A DNA stretch of 47,220 bases, from positions 1 through 47,220 of the forward strand of contig JAFRXM010000063.1 in NCBI GenBank assembly GCA_017443515.1. Reading direction: 5' to 3'. The stretch is from Bacillota bacterium. Lineage in GTDB: Bacteria > Bacillota > Clostridia > Peptostreptococcales > Anaerovoracaceae. The notes beneath the pieces were generated by a model that had not been told where the DNA came from, ran no database searches, and saw nothing but the letters and a program-made list of their open reading frames with translations. The translations under genes and the position numbers were made by a program. Shown piece by piece: positions 34,570-43,152 of this stretch (positions within the stretch are counted from its first letter, which is position 1; each line of letters starts with the position of its first letter).

Positions 34570-34970
34570 CGGCTTTTGACCCTGTAAGGCTCCCTGAACC
34601 GTAAAAAATATTTTTTTTGACCCCGTTTTATGTCAACAGTTTTTGGCCTCTTATGTTTGTTCGCGAAAAGTTTTCAACAGGCTGAAAACATCGTAAAGAA
34701 TTAGGGGTTCCGTCCGTTTTTCAAAAAATTGTAAACGGTCTTTTCACAGATTTCCACCGGGTCCTGTGGAAAACTTTCAGCGCCGAAAACCCTTGCAATT
34801 CCAAGGATTTCACGAAAAATAAAGCTTGTCAAGCCACAAGTTTTCCACAGAATTTCTTTTTTGTGGAAACGTCATTTATTTTTTTCAAAAATACTTATTT
34901 ATTCTTTATTTTTTATGCAGTGAACTAATAAAACGTGATAAAATAGTTCAGGAGAAACACGGGGGTCAAG
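34570..34970. other. About 400-base AT-rich spacer with DnaA-box-like sites
   Basis: No gene is visible between the pyrR promoter and rluB. The spacer holds TGTGGAAAA (34765-34773), TTTTCCACA (34841-34849), TGTGGAAAC (34862-34870) and TTTTCAACA (34671-34679), each one or two bases from the DnaA box TTATCCACA. A very AT-rich tract follows at 34870-34917. Gene directions diverge here, but only for two genes on the right side. A secondary DnaA-binding site or a decayed region are both possible; the origin itself is less likely without dnaA or dnaN. Confidence 0.4.
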
Positions 34971-35714
34971 ATGAGACTGAACAAGTATATAGCTCAGGCC
35001 GGGGTCGCTTCGAGGCGCGGGGCCGACGAACTCACAAAAGAAGGAAAAGTAACGGTCAACGGCGCCGTGTTAAAGGAGCCTGGCTACGATGTAAAAGACG
35101 GCGATCTGGTGTGCGTCAACGGAAAGCCGGTCAGCGCAGCCGAAAAGCTCTGCTACTACGCGCTTAACAAGCCGGAGGGCTTCGTAACAACGACCAGCGA
35201 TGAAAAAGGCCGCCCCACCGTGCTGTCGCTCATGTCGGACGTGGAGGCGCGGGTCTTCCCCGTGGGCAGGCTCGACTACCAGACCTCAGGGCTTCTTATA
35301 ATGACCAACGACGGAAGCCTGGCCAACAGGATCGCTCACCCCAGGGCGGAACTGAAGAAGACCTACCTCGCAAGGCTCAACGGGATCCTTACCAGGGAGC
35401 AGCTGCGCATGCTCCGCAGCGGAGTTGTGATAGACATCCCTGTCTACGGCAAGGGTTCGGAGAAAGGCACAAAGAAGTACATGACCAGGCCCGCTGAGGT
35501 GGAGATAGTATCCGAAAAATCTGGGGAATGCGTCATTCAGATAAGCATATCGGAGGGCAAGAACCGGCAGATACGCAAAATGGTGCAGGCTGTAGGCCTT
35601 AAGGTGCTTGCTCTGGAGCGCATCGCGATCGGAAACATACAGCTGGGGCGCACAAGACCCGGCACCTACAGAAAACTCAGCGCCGCAGAAATAGAGTATC
35701 TTAGGAACTGCTGA
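34971..35714 (+). CDS. RluB/RsuA-family 23S/16S rRNA pseudouridine synthase
   Basis: The 247-residue enzyme isomerises a uridine in ribosomal RNA. An S4 domain covers residues 1-60 (MRLNKYIAQAGVASRRGADELTKEG-like start). The catalytic domain has the RsuA/RluB signature GRLDYQTSGLLIMTND with the nucleophilic Asp, and the later EGKNRQIRKM. RluB is more likely than RsuA by length and domain content. The start at 34971 has a GGGGTCA site. In many Firmicutes it follows scpB, whereas here scpAB lie 2 kb away in the opposite direction. Confidence 0.9.
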   Translation: MRLNKYIAQAGVASRRGADELTKEGKVTVNGAVLKEPGYDVKDGDLVCVNGKPVSAAEKLCYYALNKPEGFVTTTSDEKGRPTVLSLMSDVEARVFPVGRLDYQTSGLLIMTNDGSLANRIAHPRAELKKTYLARLNGILTREQLRMLRSGVVIDIPVYGKGSEKGTKKYMTRPAEVEIVSEKSGECVIQISISEGKNRQIRKMVQAVGLKVLALERIAIGNIQLGRTRPGTYRKLSAAEIEYLRNC

Positions 35715-35765
35715 TGCGTTCCGAGGATACATGATATAATTAAAATGATCCAGGAGGTAAAGGAT

Positions 35766-36305
35766 ATGGCAAACAAATACGCAGGAACACAGACAGAAAA
35801 GAACCTCTGGGAGGCCTTTGCAGGAGAATCCCAGGCGAGAAACAAGTACACCTATTTTGCATCGAAGGCCAAGAAGGAAGGCTACGAACAGATCTCCGAC
35901 ATCTTCACAAAGACCGCGGCTAACGAAAAGGAGCACGCCGAGCTTTGGTTCAAGGAACTGGGCGGCATAGGCAATACCGCGGAGAACCTCGCGGCAGCAG
36001 CCGACGGCGAGAACTACGAGTGGACAGACATGTACGAGGGCTTTGCGAAGACCGCGGACGCTGAAGGCTTCCCCGAGCTTGCCGCAAAGTTCAGAGGCGT
36101 TGCCGCGATCGAAAAGAGCCACGAGGAACGCTACAGGGCTCTGCTGCACAACGTGGAGACTGCGCAGGTGTTCGAGCGCTCCGAAGTAAAGGTCTGGGAG
36201 TGCCGCAACTGCGGGCACATAATGGTCGGTACCAAAGCTCCCGAAGAATGCCCCGTCTGCGCCCACGCAAGAAGCTACTTCGAGCTCAGAGCAGAGAACT
36301 ACTAG
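35766..36305 (+). CDS. Rubrerythrin
   Basis: This non-haem di-iron peroxidase of anaerobes reduces hydrogen peroxide. In the 179-residue product a four-helix diiron domain carries [13 protein letters not shown] and two ExxH motifs ([16 protein letters not shown]); the C-terminal rubredoxin-like domain has CRNCG and CPVC. The start is ATG 35766 behind AGGAGG; seven earlier codons lack a site. A TATAAT lies at about 35733. A strong terminator follows. Confidence 0.96.
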   Translation: MANKYAGTQTEKNLWEAFAGESQARNKYTYFASKAKKEGYEQISDIFTKTAANEKEHAELWFKELGGIGNTAENLAAAADGENYEWTDMYEGFAKTADAEGFPELAAKFRGVAAIEKSHEERYRALLHNVETAQVFERSEVKVWECRNCGHIMVGTKAPEECPVCAHARSYFELRAENY

Positions 36306-36314
36306 ATCAAAAAA

Positions 36315-36346
36315 ATGTAAAAGCGGGGTCTGACCCCGCTTTTTTT
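36315..36346 (+). terminator. Bidirectional terminator after rubrerythrin
   Basis: A perfect 9-bp stem AGCGGGGTC/GACCCCGCT is followed by seven T and preceded by an A-rich run. It serves the convergent genes on both sides. Confidence 0.9.
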
Positions 36347-36957
36347 CACAGTTTTGCGTTGTCGACTTCGTGGTCGGGGAAGGTGTAGCCCTGCGCGATG
36401 ACCGCTTCGCGGGCTTCGTTCGCCACTTTCGGGTAGTGATCCTTTATGTAGCGTATGGCCTGGTGTATCCTGTGGCCTGCCTCGATCTTGTCGGTAGCAT
36501 ATTCGATCATGTACGACACGATTATGAGAGCAAAGCCCAGAACTATCTCGTAGACAGACATCGCGAACACCATGCTGGCAGGCTTTATTCCGGAGTACGC
36601 CACAGCGCTCACTATCCAGGCCAGTATCGGCAGGAATATGGTCTCAAGACCCAGTATCTTGACCTCGCGTGCACCCTCGTGCGTAAACGGAACTCCGTGC
36701 TGGATCGAATGCCGGAAGAATTTCGACACGAAGAAATAGTGCACCGCAAGCACAACGCCTTCGGCAAGCTCCGCCACAACCGGCGCCACGGCTTCCCGCG
36801 CCATTTCTCCCTCAGCCGAAAGTTCGGAAAACTCGTGAATGCAGGACAGAATGATATAGCAGCCGTACAGGCAGACTATTATGGACGCTATGAGCATCAC
36901 TATCGCAAGCGTCCGCAGTTTCTTTAAAGTCGGTATATTCAGATTGATCTTCGGCAC
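36346..36957 (-). CDS. Four-span membrane protein, unknown (possibly DUF2975-like)
   Basis: The 203-residue protein has four hydrophobic segments at about residues 17-38, 62-78, 100-122 and 128-148, and a charged C-terminal tail of 55 residues. The HSIQHGVPFTHEGAREVKILGLETI block between segments two and three looks like the F..EN...L...G motif of DUF2975 proteins, but I am not sure. It starts with GTG 36957 behind GGAG, 12 bases after scpB, and is the last gene of that run. No function is assigned. Confidence 0.65.
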   Translation of the reverse strand: MPKINLNIPTLKKLRTLAIVMLIASIIVCLYGCYIILSCIHEFSELSAEGEMAREAVAPVVAELAEGVVLAVHYFFVSKFFRHSIQHGVPFTHEGAREVKILGLETIFLPILAWIVSAVAYSGIKPASMVFAMSVYEIVLGFALIIVSYMIEYATDKIEAGHRIHQAIRYIKDHYPKVANEAREAVIAQGYTFPDHEVDNAKL

Positions 36958-36969
36958 TTTCTCCGCCCC

Positions 36970-37548
36970 CTATACAGGCATGGTGAGCTGATCCGGGACC
37001 GGCTCCTCAAAATCTTCGTCCTCAAGGACAAGGCTGTCGGCGTCCTCTATCTCCGGAAGCTCCGAAAGCGATTCGAAGCCGAAAAGCTCCAGGAACTGCC
37101 TGGTGGTGCCGTAAAGATAAGGCCTTCCTACTCCGTCGCTGCGGCCGAGCTCTTTTATGAGCCCCCTCTTCATGAGGCTCTCGAGAACTCTGTCGGAGCG
37201 TATGCCGCGTATGGCGTCTATCTGGCTCTTGGTGACTGGCTGCTTGTAAGCTATGATGGCGAGCACCTCCAGCGAGGACTGCGATAGCTTCTTTTCCCTT
37301 ACCGGAGTGCACAGTATGCGTATGTAGTCGTCGTTTTCCGGGTTGGTGCACAGCTGGAAAGCCTTGTCCATCTCGCGCACGCAAAGGCCGCTGCCCCTCT
37401 CCTCGTAATCCGCGGCGAGCTCCCTGAAGATCTTAACTATGTCCGCGGTGGGCATCTCGAACAGCTCGGCGGCTGTCTTCGCCTCAAGAGGTTCTCCCAT
37501 GACGAACATCAGGGATTCCAGAACCGATTTGATCTTTTCCTTAGTCAT
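36970..37548 (-). CDS. scpB: Segregation and condensation protein B
   Basis: This partner of ScpA and SMC acts in chromosome compaction. The 192-residue product has tandem winged-helix domains: LESLMFVMGEPLEAKTAAELF at the start and SSLEVLAIIAYKQPVTKSQIDAIRG in the second, ending with GRPYLYGTTRQFLELFG. Its start overlaps scpA by 8 bases. It is co-transcribed with the lytic transglycosylase and scpA. Confidence 0.96.
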   Translation of the reverse strand: MTKEKIKSVLESLMFVMGEPLEAKTAAELFEMPTADIVKIFRELAADYEERGSGLCVREMDKAFQLCTNPENDDYIRILCTPVREKKLSQSSLEVLAIIAYKQPVTKSQIDAIRGIRSDRVLESLMKRGLIKELGRSDGVGRPYLYGTTRQFLELFGFESLSELPEIEDADSLVLEDEDFEEPVPDQLTMPV

Positions 37549-38287
37549 TTGCCTCTCCTTGCTCGATGCGGGTCACCGTTATATCTCCGTAGCGCTTCTT
37601 CTGCTCTGCCTTCACGGCGTGCTGCTTTAGCAGCTCCAGCAGCGACATGAACGTTATCACCCTGTTGAACGGGGAATCGTCGTCCTTTATCATCTCGGAG
37701 AACTTCATGGTCTTTCTGGTCCTGAAGAACTCTGTCATCTGCATCACCCTCGTCTCCATGGACATGCGGGCGCGCTCTATCCTCTCGTAGGTGCGGTGCA
37801 TCTCCTCGAGGCGCTGTTTCCTGTGCAGGAACGCCATAAACGCCGCTGCGAAGCTCTCAAGGCTTCCCGAAAGGATCTCTTCCGGCTCGCCCATGTAGGG
37901 CGAAAGGTCTTCGGCGGGTTTTGAGTGGATGTGGCTGGTGATCTCTTTCTGCTCTTTGAGGAACTCCGCCATCTCCTTGAACTGCTTGTACTCCAGGATG
38001 CGGGCCACCAGGCGGCTGCGCGGGTCTTCGGGTTCTTCTTCTCCGGGCGTTGCGTTTTCCTGCGGGAGCAGCATGCGCGACTTGATCTCGATCAGCTCCG
38101 CGGCCATCACCATGAACTCCTGCGCCACTTCAACATCGTGAGTCTTGGCCTCACGTATGTATTCCATGTATTGAGCTGTGATCTCCGAGACTTTTATATC
38201 GTAGACGCTCATCCGGTTCTGCTCTATCAGATAGACCAGAAGATCGAACGGCCCCTCAAAAGCCTGGAGCTTTACCTTGTAGACCAT
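37541..38287 (-). CDS. scpA: Segregation and condensation protein A
   Basis: This is the kleisin subunit that bridges SMC heads. The 248-residue product begins YKVKLQAFEGPFDLLVYLIEQNRMSVYDI, the family hallmark, has LIEIKSRMLLP near residue 70, and a C-terminal winged helix (VITFMSLLELLKQHAVKAEQ). The ATG shares one base with the stop of the lytic transglycosylase gene (TAATG), so translation is coupled. Confidence 0.96.
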   Translation of the reverse strand: MVYKVKLQAFEGPFDLLVYLIEQNRMSVYDIKVSEITAQYMEYIREAKTHDVEVAQEFMVMAAELIEIKSRMLLPQENATPGEEEPEDPRSRLVARILEYKQFKEMAEFLKEQKEITSHIHSKPAEDLSPYMGEPEEILSGSLESFAAAFMAFLHRKQRLEEMHRTYERIERARMSMETRVMQMTEFFRTRKTMKFSEMIKDDDSPFNRVITFMSLLELLKQHAVKAEQKKRYGDITVTRIEQGEAND

Positions 38288-39474
38288 TATAGCTGTTCCT
38301 TGAATTCAGTGCTGTAGCCGTTGCGCTGCAGCCAGTTTCTTATCTCAGACATCCTGCTGTAGACCGCTTCAGGATATGCTTTGTTGTAATCTCCGCCGGG
38401 CGTGACATAGGCGGCGCCCATGTTGTAGGCGGCAAGCCCCGCGGTTATATCGCCCCTGAAGGAGCGTATCAGCGATTCCATGAACTCAGTGCCGTACTCT
38501 ATGTTTATGTGCGGATCCAGCAGCATCTCGGTGGTGTAGCCTTTGAGCCTGGCGTACTTTATGAGGGCCTGCATGAGGCCTGTAGCGCCGACGCTGTTGG
38601 TTATGGACGGCCTGAAGCGGCTCTCGACCATTATAATGCCGGAAATGAGCTCGGGGCTCATGTATTTGTGCTGCCCCGCTGTGTGGCGTATGTAGAACTC
38701 TATATCCGCAGCCTCTTCCTCGGAAAGGTTGCGGTTCACGGACATGATGTATTTCGTCATGCCTTCTATATAGGACGGATTGGTGTCCCTGTCAGCCCAC
38801 TGCTCGGCGCTGACGGACGCATCGGTGCTGAGGTAAAGGCCGCGGCCCTCCCTGTAGCAGGCGTCTATTCCGAGGCTGTTCTTAATGAAGCTCAAAGAGC
38901 CGTAATACACACCGGAATCGCTGAGGAGTATATCGTCTGTCTCGTCAAGCACCCAGCCTCGGAGGTCCTTATAGCCGTAATTGCCCGACAGACCTTTGAA
39001 CTCGTGATCCACGCGCACTGCCTCGAGCGCGGGGACTACTGCGTCAAAGCGCCCGGGAAGATCCGGAGCGGCAATGGCGGAGTCCTCCCATCCGGCTTCT
39101 TCGGCAGGCTCTTCGGGGAGCACCACAAGGCTGTTTCTTACCGCTATCCCTACGGGTTGCTCGTCGGGGTCGGACACAGTCTGTTCCTGCGCCCTGGCTG
39201 CGACTTCCTCCTGGTATTCAAGAGCGCTTACGTCCAGAGGCAGATAGACCGTACCGCAGGCAAGAACCACGGGATCAGCGAGGGTCCAGTTGTTTATGTG
39301 GGCTCCGTTGAGGTATATCTCCTGGCTCAGATACTCTGCGTCGGCGCTGTATACTATCTGAGGATCCACGGATTCTTCTTCCTGGTAAGGGACAAGCATG
39401 GCTGCAGAAAAAAGTACGCTGCAGACCGCGACCACCAGTATGCTCCTTATAAGATTTTTGAAAAATCTCTTCAT
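38287..39474 (-). CDS. Membrane-anchored lytic transglycosylase (SLT domain)
   Basis: The 395-residue protein has an N-terminal membrane anchor (about residues 9-30) and a long middle region without a clear family. The C-terminal soluble lytic transglycosylase domain starts near residue 260, with catalytic Glu in IIMVESRFRP, GATGLMQ and AAYNMGA. It should cleave peptidoglycan glycan chains outside the membrane. The middle region (YLPLDVSALEYQEE, YYGSLSFIKNSLGI) resembles substrate- or wall-binding repeats of copper amine oxidase type, seen in other Clostridial wall proteins; this is uncertain. It overlaps wecB and scpA at its two ends. Confidence 0.88.
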   Translation of the reverse strand: MKRFFKNLIRSILVVAVCSVLFSAAMLVPYQEEESVDPQIVYSADAEYLSQEIYLNGAHINNWTLADPVVLACGTVYLPLDVSALEYQEEVAARAQEQTVSDPDEQPVGIAVRNSLVVLPEEPAEEAGWEDSAIAAPDLPGRFDAVVPALEAVRVDHEFKGLSGNYGYKDLRGWVLDETDDILLSDSGVYYGSLSFIKNSLGIDACYREGRGLYLSTDASVSAEQWADRDTNPSYIEGMTKYIMSVNRNLSEEEAADIEFYIRHTAGQHKYMSPELISGIIMVESRFRPSITNSVGATGLMQALIKYARLKGYTTEMLLDPHINIEYGTEFMESLIRSFRGDITAGLAAYNMGAAYVTPGGDYNKAYPEAVYSRMSEIRNWLQRNGYSTEFKEQL

Positions 39475-40589
39475 AGTTTAGCCAGAACGTCTATGATCCT
39501 TTCGCAGGCTTTTCCGTCGCCGTAAAGAGTGCGCAAAGGCGCGGCGGCGCGGCAGTTCTCGTTATCCGAAAGCATCTTTCCGACTGTTTCGTATACGCTC
39601 TGTTCGTCCACTCCGGCCATTACCGCAGTTCCGCTGTTTATCGCCTCGAAGCGCTCTGTTTCGTTCCTTATGACTGCCACAGGCTTTCCGAGCGCCGGAG
39701 CCTCCTCCTGAAGTCCGCCGGAATCCGTTACCAGAAGGCAGCTGCGCGCCAGAAGGGCTATCATGTCCGCGTAGACCAGCGGTTCGGCAAGTATGATATT
39801 GTCCGCCCCCTGCAGCTGCTTTGCAGCGCTTCTTACGCAGGGGTTCGGATGCACTGGATACACCACGCACACATCGGGATGCTCTGATGCCACCCTTTTA
39901 ACCGCTGCAAATATCTGCTGCATGTTGCGCCCGAGGTTCTCTCTGCGGTGGCAGGTAAGAACTGCGATGCGCTTGCTCTCCAGCCGGCTCAGCGGTATAC
40001 GCTCCCCGCCAAGGGCGGTAAGGACCGTCTCTTCGGGAAGGCGTGAACGTATCATATTCAAGGCATCTATAGCCGTATTTCCTGTAACATATATGCGCGA
40101 AGGATCTATGCCTTCGGCTATGAGCGCGGCTCTGTTCTCCTCCGTTGGGGCGAAGTGCAGCTCCGCTATGCGCGCTGTAAGGCGCCTGTCCATCTCCTCG
40201 GGAAACGGCGAGTATTTATTGCCGGTCCGAAGACCCGCTTCCACGTGGCCCACTGGTATGTGGTTGTAGAATGCCGCAAGAGACGCCGCAAAACTTGTGG
40301 TGGTATCCCCGTGCACCAGGACCAGGTCGGGCCTGCGCTCTTTGAGGACCCTGTCCATGCCCAGAAGTATCGAGGATGCAGTCTGCGCAAGGGAAAGATC
40401 CTCCTGCATGATGTTCAGATCGACATCCGCCTTAAGGCCGAAAAGCTCCAGGACCTGGTCCATGAGCTCCCTGTGCTGGGCCGTTACGCATACACAGCAT
40501 TCAAAACGCCCGTCGCTGCCCAAAGCAAGTGCGAGGGGCGCCATTTTTATCGCTTCGGGACGCGTCCCGAACACCGTCATTATCTTCAT
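39471..40589 (-). CDS. wecB: UDP-N-acetylglucosamine 2-epimerase (non-hydrolysing)
   Basis: The enzyme converts UDP-GlcNAc to UDP-ManNAc for teichoic acid or capsule precursors. The 372-residue product has [14 protein letters not shown] at the start, [22 protein letters not shown] near residue 115, CHRRENLG and [16 protein letters not shown]. The start is ATG 40589, overlapping the deaminase stop as ATGA. The open frame continues to 40862, but that part only mirrors the deaminase gene and has no recognisable sequence. Confidence 0.94.
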   Translation of the reverse strand: MKIMTVFGTRPEAIKMAPLALALGSDGRFECCVCVTAQHRELMDQVLELFGLKADVDLNIMQEDLSLAQTASSILLGMDRVLKERRPDLVLVHGDTTTSFAASLAAFYNHIPVGHVEAGLRTGNKYSPFPEEMDRRLTARIAELHFAPTEENRAALIAEGIDPSRIYVTGNTAIDALNMIRSRLPEETVLTALGGERIPLSRLESKRIAVLTCHRRENLGRNMQQIFAAVKRVASEHPDVCVVYPVHPNPCVRSAAKQLQGADNIILAEPLVYADMIALLARSCLLVTDSGGLQEEAPALGKPVAVIRNETERFEAINSGTAVMAGVDEQSVYETVGKMLSDNENCRAAAPLRTLYGDGKACERIIDVLAKL

Positions 40590-41038
40590 ACGCCGAGAAC
40601 GTCTATCTGAAGCCCGGCCTCTTTGGCCATATCCTGTGCGAGCTGGTCCGGGTAGGATTCCCTTATGACGACCCTTTTGATGCCTGCGTTGATAAGCATC
40701 TTGGTGCATATGATGCAGGGCTGGGTGGTGCAGTAGAGAGTGGCGCCTTCTATGGACTGTCCAAGGCACGCAGCCTGGATTATGGCGTTCTGCTCGGCGT
40801 GAAGCCCGCGGCAAAGCTCGTGCCTCTGGCCGGAGGGCACACCCATCTGTTCGCGCAGGCACCCTGTTTCGCTGCAGTGCGAAATGCCCCTGGGCACGCC
40901 GTTGTAGCCCGTTGCCATGACTCTGTTGTCCTTGACGATGACAGCGCCTACGCCGCGCCTTATGCAGGTGGAGCGCTTTCTTGCCAGCTCCGCCATCTCC
41001 ATAAAATACTCGTCCCAGCTGGGTCTGCTCTTTTCCAT
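40586..41038 (-). CDS. dCMP/cytidine deaminase-like zinc enzyme (ComEB-like)
   Basis: The 150-residue zinc-dependent deaminase has the motifs HAEQNAII and [10 protein letters not shown] that bind Zn and supply the catalytic Glu. The N-terminal [21 protein letters not shown] and [14 protein letters not shown]-like part match dCMP deaminases (ComEB), which make dUMP. It is placed between truA and wecB, with 9 bases to truA and a 4-base overlap with wecB. Confidence 0.9.
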   Translation of the reverse strand: MEKSRPSWDEYFMEMAELARKRSTCIRRGVGAVIVKDNRVMATGYNGVPRGISHCSETGCLREQMGVPSGQRHELCRGLHAEQNAIIQAACLGQSIEGATLYCTTQPCIICTKMLINAGIKRVVIRESYPDQLAQDMAKEAGLQIDVLGV

Positions 41039-41047
41039 AAGATGCTC

Positions 41048-41815
41048 CTAGTAAAAGACCTCATCCAGCCACAGACCGCCTGCCGGCGCTATTATCCCGG
41101 CGTTTGCCCTGTCTTTGGATGCGATGATATATTCAAGATCTTCCGGGCGCCTTTTTCCAAGGCCTACCTCCACGAGGGTCCCGGTGATTATCCTTACCAT
41201 GTTGTATAAAAAGCCGCTGCCTTCGATGCGCATCTCCATCTCCGCCGGATCTTCTAAAGACCTTGTAAGATCAAGGCTGAAGACCTCGCGGACTGTGCTT
41301 TCGCGGGGCGTTCCCCCGGCGCTCTGGAAACACGCAAAATCTTTCTCCCCAACTATGTACGGGCAGGCCGCGCGCATAGCCTCAAAGTCCAGAGGCGGCA
41401 GCACCTGCCAGCGGTAGTGCTTTAGGAATATGTCGGGAAGCTTCGCATTCCTGATGCGGTAGATATATCGCTTTCCCTTAGCGTCGAAGCGCGCGTGGAA
41501 GCCTTCGGGCATCTCCTGTGCCGCGACGACTTCTATATCGCTTAAGCCCTCTATGCGGTCGTCCGCCAGAGCCGTGTTGAAGACCCTCGGTATCTTGTCC
41601 GTCGGCACTCCAAGCTCCGTCCTTAAGGTGGCGCGCTGGCCGTTGGCGTGCACTCCGGCATCCGTGCGGCTGGCGCCTTCGAGGACCACAGGCGTGTGGA
41701 AATATTCGCTGAAGGTCTCCTCCATGCGTCCGCACACTGTCCTGATGCCCGGCTGCCTCGCCCACCCGTGGTAGGCCGAACCGTCGTACCTGATGGTAAG
41801 AAGAAGGTTCCTCAT
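41048..41815 (-). CDS. truA: tRNA pseudouridine(38-40) synthase
   Basis: The enzyme makes pseudouridine in the anticodon arm of many tRNAs. The 255-residue product has RYDGSAYHGWARQPG, the catalytic GASRTDAGVHA (Asp52) and GSGFLYNMVRIITGTLVEVG. Length is normal. It follows the WG-repeat lipoprotein gene by 7 bases. Confidence 0.95.
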   Translation of the reverse strand: MRNLLLTIRYDGSAYHGWARQPGIRTVCGRMEETFSEYFHTPVVLEGASRTDAGVHANGQRATLRTELGVPTDKIPRVFNTALADDRIEGLSDIEVVAAQEMPEGFHARFDAKGKRYIYRIRNAKLPDIFLKHYRWQVLPPLDFEAMRAACPYIVGEKDFACFQSAGGTPRESTVREVFSLDLTRSLEDPAEMEMRIEGSGFLYNMVRIITGTLVEVGLGKRRPEDLEYIIASKDRANAGIIAPAGGLWLDEVFY

Positions 41816-41822
41816 GCGGATA

Positions 41823-43142
41823 TTATCTGAATTCTCCGACGTTTTCGAAGCCGGACAGGAACACGTACCTGGCGTCCACGGTGAACACTCCGCAGCCGCC
41901 CTGGTAATTGAACGACATGTAGCCGTTGCTTACCGCCAGCACCGGGCATTCTTCCGTCTCAGCGGCCAGCTGAATGGCGCCCGCGGTACCTATTATGCCC
42001 CAGTATCTGCCCTTCTGGACCACGGCTATTCCGCTGCTGAAGGCTCCGGAGTTCTCAGGGTCTTCTATCTGAGCGGTCTTAAGAGCCGCAACGCTGTCGA
42101 ACTGGTGGGCTATGACTGTCACGCCCTGCTCGTTTATGAAGCCCCAGGCTGTACCGTCGTAGACCGCTGCAAGTCCTTCGGAGAACGGCAGCGCCTTCTT
42201 GTACTTGAGCTCTATGACGGTGTTTCCGTCCTTATCCGTATAGCCCCAGAAACCGTTCTGGTCGCAGATCAGGTATAGATCCCCGTCGCAGTGCAGCACC
42301 TTGAGGTAACTGCAGGGCAGAACTACGGATCCGCTGTCGTTTGCAAGGCCGTATAAGCCTTCTGTGCTGCTTATGACTATGCGCATGTTCTCGTCGAAAC
42401 CGTTTACGGAAACATCTATGCCCTGCGGGAAACCTGCAAGTACAGCGCCGGTGGGATCGATGATGTAGGCCATCTCCTGGACGGAAGTCTTTCCGGCTTC
42501 AGCCAGAGCCTTGTTGGTGATGCGCATCACGGCCGCCTTGCCACCTGCAAACGGCGTGGCTACCGCAAGGTAGTTCTTCTTCTGGTAGTTTATACCCTTG
42601 GTAGTGGGCAGATCGCTGATGTTGAACGCGGTCTTGCCCTCTTCGTTGATGTAGGTCATGGTCTGGTCCGCATCCACGTCCAGAGCCACGTTTATAAGGC
42701 CGCTGCCGGCTTTTCCGACGTAGGTGAAGTTGTGCTTGTCCAGGGTGGACCAGAGAACCTTGCCGCTGCGGTCTAAGATAGAGTAGTCACCGTAGGGATC
42801 CGTAACGGTGGCAATATCGCCGTTGAACGCGGAGACGCTCCTGTAGGTGGGTTCTACCACCCACTTACCTGTAAGATCGGTGTAACCCCAAAGAGCCTTT
42901 TCCTTATCCAGCGCAGGAGCAAGCAGAGTGCTGTCCCCCACCTCGGCCTTTACCAGCTGAAGCACGGACTTGTACTCCATCTTTTCCTCGAGCGTCATGT
43001 CGTCGTAGGTCTTTACAGGCTCCACGATCTCGGGCTCTTTGATCTCGTTTCCGGGCACCGTGGTGGTGCTCAGCTTTACCGTGCAGGAACACAATCCCGC
43101 GAGCATCACCAGTGCCAGCAATAATGTGATTATCTTCTTCAT
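41823..43142 (-). CDS. WG-repeat lipoprotein
   Basis: The 439-residue secreted protein has a lipoprotein-type signal (LVMLAGLCSC, modified Cys probably residue 20) and at least five WG-type repeats: WGYTDLTGKWVVEPTY, YSILDRSGK, YGLANDSGSVV, WGYTDKDGNTVIELKY and WGFINEQGVTVIAHQF. Such repeats form a beta-propeller-like surface domain of unknown function. It lies 10 bases after glnS and is transcribed with it. Confidence 0.85.
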   Translation of the reverse strand: MKKIITLLLALVMLAGLCSCTVKLSTTTVPGNEIKEPEIVEPVKTYDDMTLEEKMEYKSVLQLVKAEVGDSTLLAPALDKEKALWGYTDLTGKWVVEPTYRSVSAFNGDIATVTDPYGDYSILDRSGKVLWSTLDKHNFTYVGKAGSGLINVALDVDADQTMTYINEEGKTAFNISDLPTTKGINYQKKNYLAVATPFAGGKAAVMRITNKALAEAGKTSVQEMAYIIDPTGAVLAGFPQGIDVSVNGFDENMRIVISSTEGLYGLANDSGSVVLPCSYLKVLHCDGDLYLICDQNGFWGYTDKDGNTVIELKYKKALPFSEGLAAVYDGTAWGFINEQGVTVIAHQFDSVAALKTAQIEDPENSGAFSSGIAVVQKGRYWGIIGTAGAIQLAAETEECPVLAVSNGYMSFNYQGGCGVFTVDARYVFLSGFENVGEFR

Positions 43143-43152
43143 ACGTTATACC

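Noticed and set aside
40590-40862. Upstream extension of the wecB frame
   Set aside because: It is an out-of-frame shadow of the deaminase gene; the family's true N-terminus starts at 40589.
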